Shown here: in pieces, positions 1-9,246 of the stretch
Layout of the letters: each line of letters begins with the position of its first letter
Numbering within the stretch: the first letter of the stretch is position 1
Assembly (NCBI RefSeq): GCF_002159845.1
Contig: NZ_NFJK01000008.1
Coordinates: 62,001 to 126,000, forward strand
DNA from: Anaeromassilibacillus sp. An250
Lineage (GTDB): Bacteria; Bacillota; Clostridia; Oscillospirales; Acutalibacteraceae
DNA: 64,000 nucleotides
Direction of reading: 5' to 3'
Notes under the pieces: generated by a model
Told to the model about the DNA's origin: nothing
Seen by the model: the letters and a program-made list of their open reading frames with translations, nothing else
Databases searched by the model: none
Program-made: the position numbers and the translations under genes

Positions 1-234
1 TTCATGCGGACGCAAAAAAGCGGTCAACGCTGTCAGGTTTACCTGTGTGCCGCCTTCCAGAAAATGGACATCCACATCCTCCCGGCCAATTTCCTTCCGG
101 AGAAGATCAGCCGCATGCTTGCAGTGTACATCGTTTCCGTAGGCTGCGTTTTGTTTGCTTCCTGCTTGTCTGAGAGCCTCCAACAGTTTTGGATGGGCGC
201 CTTCGCTATAATCGTTTTGAAAACTGTACTTCAA
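1..234 (-). CDS. Threonine aldolase / beta-eliminating lyase family protein (N-terminal part only)
   Basis: The complement reads 78 codons from a TTG at 234 to the window edge without a stop, beginning KYSFQNDYSEGAHPKLLEAL and continuing with AYGNDVHC and FLEGGTQVN. This order (NDYSEG..HP, then a YGND/YGxD motif, then GGTQxN) is the N-terminus of the PLP-dependent low-specificity L-threonine aldolase/aromatic amino acid beta-eliminating lyase family, which cleaves beta-hydroxy amino acids to glycine and an aldehyde. The TTG start is chosen because AAGGCGGG lies about 7 bases upstream and the homology begins right there. The PLP lysine and the rest of the protein lie beyond the left edge, so the exact substrate class cannot be settled. 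Confidence 0.82.
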   Translation of the reverse strand, partial: MKYSFQNDYSEGAHPKLLEALRQAGSKQNAAYGNDVHCKHAADLLRKEIGREDVDVHFLEGGTQVNLTALTAFLRPHE

Positions 235-394
235 TCGGATTCCCGCCTTTTCTATACAGATTATGTGCGGATATTCCCGCAGGACTTTTAGTATAACATA
301 TTTTGCACTGCAAGAGAATAGGCGAGCCGCTTTTCAAGTACTCCAGCTAGGTATATAATAGCGAGGAGTGAATAGTGCGGTGGAGGAGGCGCAA

Positions 395-832
395 ATGAAG
401 ATTTTAGTAGACGCGGACGCTTGTCCGGTAAAGGAGATCATTGTGCGGCAGGCGAAAAAGCGGGGCATTCCCGTTGTGATGCTGTTGGATACCAGCCATA
501 TTTTGAACGACGGGTATAGCAAGGTGATTACGGTGGATAAAGGGCGCGACAGTGTGGACATCCGTCTGGCGAACCTCCTGGAAGCGGGGGACATCGTCGT
601 GACCCAGGATTTTGGCGTAGCAGCGCTGGCCCTGGGGAAGAGGGCAAAGGCGATGAACCAAAATGGGATGGTCTATGACGACCACAATATGGATCAACTG
701 TTGTTTGAACGCCATCTTGGACAGAAGATCCGGCGGGCTGGTGGAAGGACCGCTGGGGCGAAAAAGCGTACGCGCTCAGATGATGAATCCTTTGAAAGAG
801 CTTTTATAGACATTTTGGAGAAAAACATCTGA
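395..832 (+). CDS. UPF0178 / DUF188 family protein (YaiI/YqxD-like)
   Basis: 145 residues. The start MKILVDADACPVK and the internal VVTQDFGVAALAL and YDDHNMDQLLFERH segments are the hallmark blocks of the YaiI/YqxD family, which has a PIN-like acidic architecture (D6, D8 near the N-terminus and a later TQD). The molecular function is not established; a nuclease-like fold is plausible from the acidic motifs. An upstream in-frame GTG at 368 exists, but the ATG at 395 follows GGAGGAGG with good spacing and matches the family N-terminus. A TATAAT lies at 354-359. The gene stands alone, with about 180 bases before the next gene. Confidence 0.9.
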   Translation: MKILVDADACPVKEIIVRQAKKRGIPVVMLLDTSHILNDGYSKVITVDKGRDSVDIRLANLLEAGDIVVTQDFGVAALALGKRAKAMNQNGMVYDDHNMDQLLFERHLGQKIRRAGGRTAGAKKRTRSDDESFERAFIDILEKNI

Positions 833-931
833 AGCAGGACCAGAGACCTATGGATATAGGCTTGTTTTGATGGATTAGAAATAGCGTTAACTTAAAATGA
901 TACATACTGTTATGGATAATCTTCAAAATGC

Positions 932-961
932 TTGACAGAATGAGAAAGACGTGCTTATAAT
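932..961 (+). promoter_or_regulatory. Sigma-A promoter of the FAD-dependent oxidoreductase
   Basis: TTGACA at 932-937 and TATAAT at 956-961 are separated by 18 bases. Both hexamers are consensus, and the start codon follows about 50 bases downstream. Confidence 0.75.
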
Positions 962-1011
962 GCCAATGTTTTGCCTATGCATAGACCAATCGGAATGAGG
1001 TTGATGATTTG

Positions 1012-2433
1012 ATGTATGATTATGATTTATTGATTATCGGTGCCGGCCCTGCGGGGATTTTTACGGCATTGGAGATGAACCGGCTTGCACCCGAAAAGAA
1101 GGTGCTGGTGGTGGATTCTGGAAGCAGCATCGACCACCGGGCTTGTCCGGCCCGCACCAGCGGGCAATGCGCCCACTGCAAGACGTGCAGCATCATGAAT
1201 GGATGGGCGGGCGCCGGCGCGTTTTCCGATGGAAAGCTTTCCCTCTCGGAAGAGGTGGGCGGCAACCTGACCGACTACCTTCCGGTGGATACCGTCCGTC
1301 AGCTGATTCATTATGCGGATGAGATTTACCTGCAATTCGGTGCGCCAAAAAAGATTTACGGAAAGAGCGATAAGTTTGCGGAAGAACTCGCCTACGAAGC
1401 GCACAAGGAGAACATCCAGTTGATCCCCTGCCCAGTCCGCCATATGGGCACGGAATACTCGTTTGAAGTCCTGCGCGCGATGTATCAATATCTCGCCGCT
1501 TGCCCGAATTTTACCTTTTGGGAGCATACGACGGCGGAGACGCTGCTGGTCGAAGAGGGAACCGTGCAGGGAGCGTGGCTGACAAATTCCAAAGGGGAAC
1601 GAAAGCTTGTGCGGGCGCCCTATGTGATTGCGGCCCCGGGACGCGGCGGTGCGGACTGGTTGCACGGCATCGCTCAGCAGAATGGACTTTCCACCAAAAA
1701 CAATGCAGTAGACATCGGCGTGCGCGTGGAAGTGCCGAATGCGGTGATGGATCGCCTGACCACCCATTTATACGAGGCGAAGCTCGTTTATTACTCAGAT
1801 ACGTTTGAAAACAAGGTGCGCACTTTCTGCATGAATCCCGGCGGGATTGTCAGCGAGGAGCACTACGACGGAGAGGACGGCGGGATCGCGGTCGTCAATG
1901 GCCATTCCTATGCGGATGAGGATAAGCGGACGGAGAACACCAATTTTGCCATGTTGGTTTCCACCGAGTTTACCGAGCCGTTTCACCAGCCGATCGAATA
2001 CGGCCGCTATATTGCCCAGCTTGGAAACATGCTGACGGGCGGGGGAATTATGGTGCAGCGTTTGGGAGACCTGCTGAAGGGCAGGCGGACGGACGTCTCG
2101 CGTTTGAAAAAATCCACGACCATACCCACCCTGAAAAATGCGGTGCCTGGCGACCTCTCCTTTGTCCTGCCGCACCGCCACCTGACCAGCATCGTGGAGG
2201 CGCTGCGTGCGTTTGATAAACTGGCGCCGGGATTGTATTCGAAAAACACGCTGCTTTATGGGGTGGAAGTCAAGTTTTATTCCTCCAAAATTGCAGTGCA
2301 GAGCAATTTTGAAACAGAAGTCAAGAACTTGTATGCGATTGGCGACGGGGCTGGAATCACCCGCGGCCTGATGCAGGCTTCTGTGACGGGAATAGTTGTG
2401 GCGCGCGACATCGCTGAAAAAGCCAAAGCGTAA
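1012..2433 (+). CDS. FAD-dependent dehydrogenase (COG2509-type)
   Basis: 473 residues. The N-terminus YDLLIIGAGPAGIFTALE is a Rossmann GxGxxG dinucleotide-binding fold. A cysteine-rich stretch follows (CPARTSGQCAHCKTC, near residues 45-60) and then a GWAGAGAFSDGKL motif typical of the COG2509 'uncharacterised FAD-dependent dehydrogenase' family. The C-terminal NLYAIGDGAGITRGLMQA closes the FAD site. The four clustered cysteines might bind metal or be redox active; that is inference. An ATG at 1012 is preceded by an in-frame TTG at 1009, with GAATGAGG just upstream; either could be used. The gene is monocistronic and has its own strong promoter. The substrate is unknown. Confidence 0.85.
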   Translation: MYDYDLLIIGAGPAGIFTALEMNRLAPEKKVLVVDSGSSIDHRACPARTSGQCAHCKTCSIMNGWAGAGAFSDGKLSLSEEVGGNLTDYLPVDTVRQLIHYADEIYLQFGAPKKIYGKSDKFAEELAYEAHKENIQLIPCPVRHMGTEYSFEVLRAMYQYLAACPNFTFWEHTTAETLLVEEGTVQGAWLTNSKGERKLVRAPYVIAAPGRGGADWLHGIAQQNGLSTKNNAVDIGVRVEVPNAVMDRLTTHLYEAKLVYYSDTFENKVRTFCMNPGGIVSEEHYDGEDGGIAVVNGHSYADEDKRTENTNFAMLVSTEFTEPFHQPIEYGRYIAQLGNMLTGGGIMVQRLGDLLKGRRTDVSRLKKSTTIPTLKNAVPGDLSFVLPHRHLTSIVEALRAFDKLAPGLYSKNTLLYGVEVKFYSSKIAVQSNFETEVKNLYAIGDGAGITRGLMQASVTGIVVARDIAEKAKA

Positions 2434-2512
2434 AAGATGGATATTTCCTTTTTCCGGACCATACAATAGGAAGTGGGAAAGTTACCGTTGATGGAAGGAA
2501 AGGGGAATCTTT

Positions 2513-3526
2513 ATGCAGAGGCAAGCGATCCACTATTTTGTGAATAGCAATAGTTCGCGCGGATATGTCAGTTTTTATGAATCCAATTTTGGCGCGCTGG
2601 AACGTGTGGTCCCGTTGCATGGCTATCCATTAAAACCCTTGGGAAATCTCTTGGAAGACATCTGCGATTGTGCGGCGGAACAGAAACGGCGAGTGGAATG
2701 GATTCACAATTGTCTGGACAATACGCCGGAGGGCATCATTTTGCCAGACCTCTCTGCGGGCGTCATCAATATCCCATTCTATGCAGAGCACAACGCTTTG
2801 AATTTGCTGGAGGATTACAATATCCGCCAGACACGAAAGGCGTTGGATGAGGCCCATGCATTGTTTGCAGCAGCGCTGCATATTCACGATGAATGGGAAA
2901 AGGTTTACATCGGGAAAATGGATTTTCGTGCGGCCGACGAACTGGCAAAGGAAACGGAAGCCAGGTTGATCGGCGACCGCCATACAGAGAAAAAGGGGCG
3001 TGCCATTGACCGCTACTTTGGAGCGGCTACAGTCAACGGATCCTTTGATTATATCGCGAATATCACGCAGTGTTTAGGGAAACGGTATTTTATCAAGGGG
3101 CGGCCCGGAACAGGAAAATCCACCTTGCTCAAGAAGCTGGTAAAAAAAGCAGTGGACGCCGGATTCGAAGCGGAAGTGTACCACTGCGCGTTTGACCCGC
3201 GGAGTTTGGATATGCTGGTCGTGCGGGAGTTGGATTTCTGCATCTTTGACAGCACGTCCCCACACGAATATTTCCCCTCTTTGCCGACCGACGAAATCAT
3301 CGATGTATACGAGGCGGCGGTCGAGCCAGGGACAGACGAAAAGAACGCCGAAAAATTGACGCAGTTCCAGCACGATTACAAAGAGCAGGTGGGAAAGGCG
3401 ACGGAAAAGCTCCGTCTGGCAAAGGAGTCATATGACCGGGCGCAGCAGACCCATCTTTCCCGATTGGATGAAGCCGCCTGCAAGGAATCCGCCGAGCGGA
3501 TCAAATCGATTCTCTTTCGAACGTAA
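2513..3526 (+). CDS. P-loop ATPase of the PRK06851 type
   Basis: 337 residues. A Walker A sequence GRPGTGKST lies at about residues 196-204, followed by a nucleotide-binding core and a C-terminal charged helical tail. The architecture resembles PRK06851-family proteins, which carry two tandem P-loop halves. Here the first half retains the introductory 'HYFVNSNSSRGYVSFYES' type sequence, but at the equivalent P-loop position it reads HGYPLKPLGNLL, so the first nucleotide site looks dead. The start ATG follows GGAAAGGGG. The function is unknown; in spore formers the family is a conserved orphan ATPase. It sits about 80 bases after the FAD enzyme and ahead of a perfect terminator hairpin. Confidence 0.75.
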   Translation: MQRQAIHYFVNSNSSRGYVSFYESNFGALERVVPLHGYPLKPLGNLLEDICDCAAEQKRRVEWIHNCLDNTPEGIILPDLSAGVINIPFYAEHNALNLLEDYNIRQTRKALDEAHALFAAALHIHDEWEKVYIGKMDFRAADELAKETEARLIGDRHTEKKGRAIDRYFGAATVNGSFDYIANITQCLGKRYFIKGRPGTGKSTLLKKLVKKAVDAGFEAEVYHCAFDPRSLDMLVVRELDFCIFDSTSPHEYFPSLPTDEIIDVYEAAVEPGTDEKNAEKLTQFQHDYKEQVGKATEKLRLAKESYDRAQQTHLSRLDEAACKESAERIKSILFRT

Positions 3527-3542
3527 TAGAGCGATCCAGATA

Positions 3543-3583
3543 AAAAGCGGTATGTGCCGATCCAGTGGGCACATACCGCTTTT
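3543..3583. terminator. Bidirectional intrinsic terminator
   Basis: A perfect 16-bp stem (AAAAGCGGTATGTGCC at 3543-3558 with its complement at 3568-3583) lies between convergent genes ending at 3526 (+) and 3586 (-). A-rich and T-rich flanks serve both directions. Confidence 0.9.
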
Positions 3584-3585
3584 GC

Positions 3586-4416
3586 TTATTCAAGAATCGG
3601 AATGGAAATTTTGGTGAGATACTCTTGAGAATCCTGGTTTGTTATTTCGTCCAAGAGGTCGTCCTCATAGGAGTACGGGACTATCGATAACTGGTGATGC
3701 CGGATATACGCAGCCAAGCGCTCGTAAGCTTCCGTCATAGAATCATAATCCCCCTTGTGGTATGCAACCACGTACGTCCCAGCCGGCCGGCAATGGAGGA
3801 ACGAAGGTGGCGTGTCCTCTGAGGCCTGTGAACAGAAATAGTAGGTACAATCTGTAACGTTGCCATCCAGAAGGGCTTTCCAACGAACCACCGTGCCTAT
3901 GGAATAACTCTGCATCCGATTGTTTCGATTGCATATGCTGAGATATTCCGTCAGGATAGGAAGGTATTCCTGTTCCTCCCAGTTTTGCATCGGTCGGCTC
4001 AGGGCCAACCGTCTTTCCGGCTGCTTTTCCAAGAGAATTTTGGTTTCATCCACTTGTAAAGCGTCTTGTGTGGTGGCAATTTTGGATTCCATCATGCGGT
4101 GGATCCGTTCCATGTTTTGAAGCGTTTCTTCCAGCTCTCGCTTTTGCTGTGCAAAGAGGCGGATAAACTCCTCCGGGCTGCGGCGGTCGAGATAGGATTT
4201 GATTTCCTGGATAGGAGTTCCCATCTCGCGCAGAGTGGCAATCACATTGAATGTTTCAAACTGTAGGTAGGTATAGACACGGTAGCCGTTTTCCAGGACA
4301 CGCTCCGGCTGAAAAATCCCCACCCGGTCGTAGTACAAAAGCGTTTGTTTGCTGACCCCACAAAGTTTTGCAAATTCTCCCGTTGTAAAGGTCCATTTCA
4401 TATTTTTCTCAAGCAT
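3586..4416 (-). CDS. MerR family multidrug-efflux type regulator
   Basis: 276 residues. The N-terminal winged helix-turn-helix starts near residue 9 ([25 protein letters not shown]) and is followed by the recognition wing and a long coiled-coil helix (about 75-115). The C-terminal half, with [17 protein letters not shown], looks like a GyrI-like drug-binding domain, as in BltR/BmrR. The ATG at 4416 is preferred to the one at 4401 because AAGAGGA lies 7 bases upstream. It is transcribed divergently from a MATE pump. The shared region holds a classic MerR-type 19-bp-spaced promoter pointing at the pump, so it probably activates the pump on ligand binding. Confidence 0.88.
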   Translation of the reverse strand: MLEKNMKWTFTTGEFAKLCGVSKQTLLYYDRVGIFQPERVLENGYRVYTYLQFETFNVIATLREMGTPIQEIKSYLDRRSPEEFIRLFAQQKRELEETLQNMERIHRMMESKIATTQDALQVDETKILLEKQPERRLALSRPMQNWEEQEYLPILTEYLSICNRNNRMQSYSIGTVVRWKALLDGNVTDCTYYFCSQASEDTPPSFLHCRPAGTYVVAYHKGDYDSMTEAYERLAAYIRHHQLSIVPYSYEDDLLDEITNQDSQEYLTKISIPILE

Positions 4417-4428
4417 TGAAAAATCCTC

Positions 4429-4459
4429 TTGACTATATAGTTACTATATACTTTATCAT
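4429..4459 (+). promoter_or_regulatory. MerR-type promoter with operator in a 19-bp spacer
   Basis: TTGACT (4429-4434) and TATCAT (4454-4459) are 19 bases apart, the over-long spacing that MerR-family activators correct by twisting DNA. A perfect dyad, TATATAG-TTA-CTATATA (4434-4450), fills the spacer. It points at the MATE gene at 4505. Confidence 0.82.
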
Positions 4460-4504
4460 GGATTTTATCGGGTTGCAATCTAAAAAGAGAGGAGAATTTT
4501 TTCG

Positions 4505-5887
4505 ATGAATGCGTTGGCAAGGGAATTTCGCTTTTTCTCCTTGCTGCGGTTTGCAGTGCCTACGATTGTGATGATGCTGGTTTTATCCTTTTATACAGTT
4601 GTGGACGGTATCTTTGTATCGCGCTTTGTGGGTTCAAATGCACTGTCTGCGGTCAATATTGCGATGCCATTGGTGAATATTGTTTCTGGAATTGGTGTCA
4701 TGTTTGCAACCGGCGGCAGTGCGATTGTGGCAAAGGAGATGGGGGAGAATCAAGAGGACCGCGCGAGGGGACATTTTACTTTGATTGTCATTTCGTCCAT
4801 CGTGGTTGGAATTCTCTTTGCCTTGGTGGGCTTTTTGTTTACAGGGCCAATCGTGCGCGCACTGGGTGCTACGGAACTTTTATATGAGGATTGCTACATC
4901 TATTCCTATATCTGCCTGTTATTTGCACCGGCCAATATCGTCAAGTGCCTGTTTGACTACTTCATGGTGACTGCTGGAAAGCCGCAGATCGGCCTGGCGA
5001 ACAGTGTGCTAGGGGGAGTCATCAACATCGTTTTGGATTATGTCTTTATTGTGCCGATGGGTATGGGTGTGGCAGGCGCGGCCATCGCGACCGGCTTGGG
5101 CCAGCTCCTTCCTGCCATTGTGGGAATCCTTTATTTTGTATTTGGCACAAATATCTTACATTTCCAAAAGCCAACCTTTGAGGGGAAGATGTTGGCGCAT
5201 TGCTGCGTAAACGGCGCCTCGGAGATGGTGACAAACCTTTCGATGGGAATTACCACCTTCCTGTTTAACATGGCAATGCTGCACTACCTCGGCGAAAACG
5301 GCGTGGCTGCGATCACGATCGTCCTCTATGCGCAGTTCCTGATGGTTTCCATATTCTTGGGATTTACCTCGGGCGTGGCGCCGGTCATCAGCTTCCACTA
5401 TGGGGCGCAAAACTGGGAGCAAGAGCGCCGGATCATCCGCTATTGTTACACCTTTCTCATCGCTTGTTCCATCATTACACTGGCGCTGTCCATTCTCTTT
5501 GCGCCATTCCTGATGGGCATCTTTTCACCGGAGGGCACGGAGGTATACGATTTGGCGCTGCATGGCTTCTATCTTTTCGTGGGAAGCTTTTTGCCGGTTG
5601 GGATCAACATCTTTGCCTCCGGCATGTTCACGGCGTTTTCCAACGGACTGATCTCCGGACTTTTATCCCTGCTGCGCACACTTGTGTTCGTTGTGTTGGG
5701 CATTGTACTCCTGCCCTCTTTCCTGGGGTTGGACGGTGTGTGGCTGACAATTCCCGCCGCAGAGCTTGGCGCGATCATTTTCTCCTTGTTTTTTACCTGG
5801 AAATACCGCAATCGGTATGGTTACGGGGCAGGGGCGGAACGCTTGAAGAAGGAAAAAGAGGATCTGCAATCGTTACAGGAGGCTTAA
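4505..5887 (+). CDS. MATE family multidrug efflux transporter
   Basis: 460 residues with about twelve hydrophobic segments in two homologous halves, each opening in the way typical of MATE proteins (LLRFAVPTIVMMLVLSFYTVVDGIFVSRFVG at the start; a matching block in the second half). MATE pumps export cationic drugs or metabolites using Na+ or H+ gradients across the cytoplasmic membrane. The start ATG has GAGGAGA 8 bases upstream. It is driven by the MerR-controlled promoter just before it and ends at a terminator. The substrate cannot be read from sequence. Confidence 0.92.
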   Translation: MNALAREFRFFSLLRFAVPTIVMMLVLSFYTVVDGIFVSRFVGSNALSAVNIAMPLVNIVSGIGVMFATGGSAIVAKEMGENQEDRARGHFTLIVISSIVVGILFALVGFLFTGPIVRALGATELLYEDCYIYSYICLLFAPANIVKCLFDYFMVTAGKPQIGLANSVLGGVINIVLDYVFIVPMGMGVAGAAIATGLGQLLPAIVGILYFVFGTNILHFQKPTFEGKMLAHCCVNGASEMVTNLSMGITTFLFNMAMLHYLGENGVAAITIVLYAQFLMVSIFLGFTSGVAPVISFHYGAQNWEQERRIIRYCYTFLIACSIITLALSILFAPFLMGIFSPEGTEVYDLALHGFYLFVGSFLPVGINIFASGMFTAFSNGLISGLLSLLRTLVFVVLGIVLLPSFLGLDGVWLTIPAAELGAIIFSLFFTWKYRNRYGYGAGAERLKKEKEDLQSLQEA

Positions 5888-5917
5888 CAGCCCATATAGG
5901 GCAACGAAACAAAGACA

Positions 5918-5963
5918 AAAAGCCGGATGGAACAACAGACATTCTGTTCTCCATCCGGCTTTT
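5918..5963. terminator. Bidirectional intrinsic terminator
   Basis: The AAAAGCCGGATGG arm (5918-5930) pairs with CCATCCGGCTTTT (5951-5963), between convergent genes (MATE, + and hypothetical, -). Confidence 0.88.
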
Positions 5964-5973
5964 ATCGCCGTCA

Positions 5974-6270
5974 TTATTCCGCCAGCGCCCTGGTAAGCCA
6001 TGCATCCGCAATGTCCATTGCGAGGTAGAGCCCTTCTTTTTCGCTGGTTTTTACAATTTGCTTGCGCGTGCGGATATTGGGGTCGGTATACATCAGCTGT
6101 ACGGTTACGCGGTCGGCTACATCCATATCTTTGACTTTTTTCTTGCTCTTGATCTCAAGCTTGACTACGTATTTATCCTTCATGCTGCCGTAATAAATCA
6201 CATCGCCGCACCGCACAAGCGGTTTTCCCTTATAGGTTGGAAATTTCGGCTGATCCTTCTTTTCACTCAT
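5974..6270 (-). CDS. Conserved small hypothetical protein
   Basis: 98 residues, charged, starting MSEKKDQPKFPTYKGKPLVR. I do not recognise a named domain. The sequence alternates short beta-like segments (GDVIYYGSMKDKYVVKLEI, DRVTVQLMYTD) and ends in a helix, suggesting a small soluble beta-rich protein. Two in-frame ATGs exist. The one at 6282 directly abuts GAGG, so the ATG at 6270 is more likely. It lies 50 bases downstream of ireB on the same strand and may be cotranscribed. Confidence 0.65.
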   Translation of the reverse strand: MSEKKDQPKFPTYKGKPLVRCGDVIYYGSMKDKYVVKLEIKSKKKVKDMDVADRVTVQLMYTDPNIRTRKQIVKTSEKEGLYLAMDIADAWLTRALAE

Positions 6271-6319
6271 AGCTGCAACCATCCTCTTCGATTCGTATTA
6301 ATATCATTCGTACGGTGAT

Positions 6320-6568
6320 TTATTCGCCCAGATAGGATTTCAGCAACACCTGAAGCAATTCGTCGCGGTCGATCCGGCGGATCAAGCTGCGTGCGTTGTT
6401 ATGGGTTGTAATATACGTGGGATCCTCCGATAAGATATAGCCGACAAGCTGGCTGATCGGATTATATCCCTTCTCTTTAAGGGCGTCGTACACGATGGTG
6501 AGGATCTGTTTGATGTCGTCCTCCCGATTCTGGCCTAGAGAAAAGGTCATCGTCTTATCGTCAAACAT
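6320..6568 (-). CDS. ireB: IreB family regulatory phosphoprotein (UPF0297)
   Basis: 82 residues, the usual length. It contains the family blocks [36 protein letters not shown] and [24 protein letters not shown]. In Enterococcus, IreB is a small dimer phosphorylated by the PASTA Ser/Thr kinase IreK and tunes cephalosporin tolerance and cell-wall homeostasis. The start ATG follows GGAGGTGTTTCC. In many Firmicutes ireB lies next to a Holliday-junction resolvase gene; here it does not. Confidence 0.93.
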   Translation of the reverse strand: MFDDKTMTFSLGQNREDDIKQILTIVYDALKEKGYNPISQLVGYILSEDPTYITTHNNARSLIRRIDRDELLQVLLKSYLGE

Positions 6569-6778
6569 GGAAACACCTCCAATGGTTCATACTTCATCCT
6601 TGCATAAAATGGGGGTTTTATACAACGTGCACCGAAAACACAATGATATTTATAATATATAATACCGCATATAGACCATAATTTCAAGAAGAAATTTATG
6701 AACAATTGCCGAATCCAGGACGGACCGGTGTGAGGGGAAACATCCATATGCGTTTTCAGAAGAGGAAATAAAAAGCAA

Positions 6779-6807
6779 AGAGCCATGCAAAATTTGCATG
6801 GCCCTCT
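6779..6807 (-). terminator. Intrinsic terminator after pheT
   Basis: On the minus strand, AGAGGGCCATGCAA pairs with TTGCATGGCTCT, followed by a T-rich run, directly after the pheT stop at 6826. Confidence 0.75.
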
Positions 6808-6825
6808 TCCAACGTATTTGCAACA

Positions 6826-9210
6826 TTAGGAACGCAAAACCGCGCCGACCTTTTCCAACTCTTCCATGACTTTTTTCATCACACGGTTGGTCTGCTCGTC
6901 GGTCAGGGTGCTGTCGCTCGAACGCAGGACGATGTTAAACGCCACGCTCTTTTTGCCAGCTTCAATCTGCGCGCCCTTGTAGACATCGAACAGCTTGATC
7001 TTCTCCAGCAGGTTTCCTGCACCGCGCACGATGGCCTTTTCCAGATCCAATACCGGGATGGCGTCGTCGCACAGGAGGGCCAAGTCGCGTGTGACTGCCG
7101 GGAACTTCGGCAGGGGCGTGTAGGTTTTGTCCGTCTTGGCATTGGCAAACAGCATGTCCACATCCAGGGTGAAGCAATATACGCGCTCATCAATCCCATA
7201 GTTTTCCGCCACTTCGGGGTGGATTTCACCGATCACGCCCAGGCGCTGTCCGCCGATGGTGAGCACCGCGCAGCGGCCGGGATGGTAACTGTATTCCTCG
7301 GAAGAAGCGGCGATGTCATAATCCGTAACGGAGAGCTTTTCCAAAAGCTGTTCCGCCATGCCCTTGACGGTGAAGAAATCTGCGTTGTTGCCGTACATGC
7401 CAACCACCAGGGTCGCCTTTTCAACCGGCAATTTGTCCTCCGTTGTGGGGATGTATTCGCTGGCCAGCTCGAAGAGGTACGCGGCCTCGTTGCGGTTGTT
7501 GTAGTTGCGGGAGAGGACCTCCAACATGGACGGGAGCGCAACGGTGCGCATGATGCTGGTGTCTTCGCCGAGCGGGTTGGAAATCACAATGGATTTGCGC
7601 AGCGGGCTGTCCGCAGGCATCCGGATCTTATCGTAGTATTTGGGGCTGATGAACGAATACGTCATGATCTCGCTGGCGCCCAAAGCAAACATGGTGTCGC
7701 TGATTTTGGAGAGGAACTTCTGACGCGGCGTATATTTACCCTGCGCACCGCCGTTCAGCGAGGTGCCGGGGACCTTATTATAGCCATAGAAGCGCACAAT
7801 CTCTTCCGCAATATCCGCCTTGTGTTCCAAGTCGGGCCGGAAGGTGGGTACCAAAATGTCGTCGCCATCAAACTGGCAATCGAGCTTTGTCAATGTCGCC
7901 TTCATCTCGTCGGCGGAAAGGTTCGTGTCCAGGAAACGGTTGATCCAATCCACATCCAGATGGATTCTGTGGCGCTCTTTGGAGGAATGGTCATCGACGA
8001 TCACGCCGTCCATGACGTCGCCGGCATCGAGCATCTCCACCAATTCGCAGGCGCGCTCCAATGCAGGCAGGCAGTTGTTGGGGTCCAGCCCCTTCTCGTA
8101 ACGGGCGGATGCGTCTGTACGCATGCCCTGGTCGCGCGCCGTCGTGCGCACGGAAGAGCCGTTGAAGCAGGCGGATTCAAACACAATCGTAGTGGTGTCG
8201 TCCATGATGCCGCTGTATTCGCCGCCCATGACGCCCGCAATGGCAATCGGCTTATGCGCGTCTGCGATGACAAGCTGCTTCTCTGTGAGCTTGCGGTCCA
8301 CGCCATCCAAGGTGGTGATCGTTTCGCCTGCTTTAGCGCGGCGTACGCGGATGGTCGCATCGTCTACATAGCGCAGGTCAAAGGCGTGCATCGGCTGGCC
8401 ATATTCGAGCATCACATAGTTGGTGATGTCCACGATGTTGTTGATGGGACGGACACCCATGGCGCGCAGACGCTCGCGCATCCAGCGCGGCGAGGGCTTC
8501 ACGCGCACATTTTTGACCACTTTCGCCGAATAGATATAGCACAGGTCCGGCTCTTCAATTTTGACGTCCAAAAGCGGCGTGCAATCGCCATGGCCGCCCT
8601 TGACAACGGGGGTGTGCAGGTGCAGCTCTTTATCAAAGGTGGCGGCAGCTTCACGCGCCAGACCAATTACGGAGAAGCAGTCCGGGCGGTTGGAGGTGAT
8701 TTCGAATTCCACCTTGGTGTCGTCAAAGCCAATGGCCTCGCAGATCGGCTTGCCGAGCGTATGGTCGCAGTCATCGCCCAGCACAAAGATCCCGTCCTCG
8801 ATGGCGTTGGGGAAGTCGTGCTGCGTCAGCCCCAGTTCGCCCAGGGAACAGAGCATTCCGTTGCTCTCCACGCCGCGCAGCTTGCCTTTTTTGATCTTCT
8901 TACCGCCCGGCAGCATGGAATTGTGCAGCGCCACCGGGACAAAGTCGTTCTGCTGCAAATTCTGTGCGCCGGTGACAATTTGCAGCGGTTCACCTGCGCC
9001 GACGTCGATCTGGCAGATCCAGAGGTGGTCGGAATCCGGATGCCTTTCCAGCTTGAGCACCTGCCCAACCACGACGTTTTCAATCTCGCTGCCTTCTTTT
9101 TCCCAGCCCTCTACTTTAGAGCCGCTCATGGTGATCGCTTCGGTGAATGCCCGCATCGGCATTTCATCGAGCGTTACAAATTCTTTCAGCCATCTCATTG
9201 AAAGATTCAT
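6826..9210 (-). CDS. pheT: Phenylalanine--tRNA ligase beta subunit
   Basis: 794 residues, full length for bacterial PheT. The N-terminus MNLSMRWLKEFVTLDEMPM is followed by a tRNA-binding OB-fold (about 40-150, HPDSDHLWICQIDVG and MLPGGKKIKKGKLRGVES), the B3/B4 editing domain, B5 and a C-terminal ferredoxin-fold anticodon-binding domain (about 700-794, FPAVTRDLALLCDD). With PheS it forms the alpha2-beta2 enzyme that charges tRNA-Phe and edits Tyr-tRNA-Phe. It follows pheS by 36 bases in one operon under a T-box. A long antisense open frame covers most of this gene but has no ribosome site or domain sense. Confidence 0.97.
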   Translation of the reverse strand: MNLSMRWLKEFVTLDEMPMRAFTEAITMSGSKVEGWEKEGSEIENVVVGQVLKLERHPDSDHLWICQIDVGAGEPLQIVTGAQNLQQNDFVPVALHNSMLPGGKKIKKGKLRGVESNGMLCSLGELGLTQHDFPNAIEDGIFVLGDDCDHTLGKPICEAIGFDDTKVEFEITSNRPDCFSVIGLAREAAATFDKELHLHTPVVKGGHGDCTPLLDVKIEEPDLCYIYSAKVVKNVRVKPSPRWMRERLRAMGVRPINNIVDITNYVMLEYGQPMHAFDLRYVDDATIRVRRAKAGETITTLDGVDRKLTEKQLVIADAHKPIAIAGVMGGEYSGIMDDTTTIVFESACFNGSSVRTTARDQGMRTDASARYEKGLDPNNCLPALERACELVEMLDAGDVMDGVIVDDHSSKERHRIHLDVDWINRFLDTNLSADEMKATLTKLDCQFDGDDILVPTFRPDLEHKADIAEEIVRFYGYNKVPGTSLNGGAQGKYTPRQKFLSKISDTMFALGASEIMTYSFISPKYYDKIRMPADSPLRKSIVISNPLGEDTSIMRTVALPSMLEVLSRNYNNRNEAAYLFELASEYIPTTEDKLPVEKATLVVGMYGNNADFFTVKGMAEQLLEKLSVTDYDIAASSEEYSYHPGRCAVLTIGGQRLGVIGEIHPEVAENYGIDERVYCFTLDVDMLFANAKTDKTYTPLPKFPAVTRDLALLCDDAIPVLDLEKAIVRGAGNLLEKIKLFDVYKGAQIEAGKKSVAFNIVLRSSDSTLTDEQTNRVMKKVMEELEKVGAVLRS

Positions 9211-9246
9211 CGTTCTTTACCACGCTTTCTATATCATCTCAAGTCA

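Noticed and set aside
6547-6786. 79-codon minus-strand frame upstream of ireB
   Set aside because: It overlaps the ireB start and has no coding character; it is more likely a promoter/leader.
7219-9201. 660-codon open frame antisense to pheT
   Set aside because: It lies wholly opposite a clear housekeeping gene, has no ribosome site and its translation is His/Val-rich with no domain; typical of high-G+C antisense frames.
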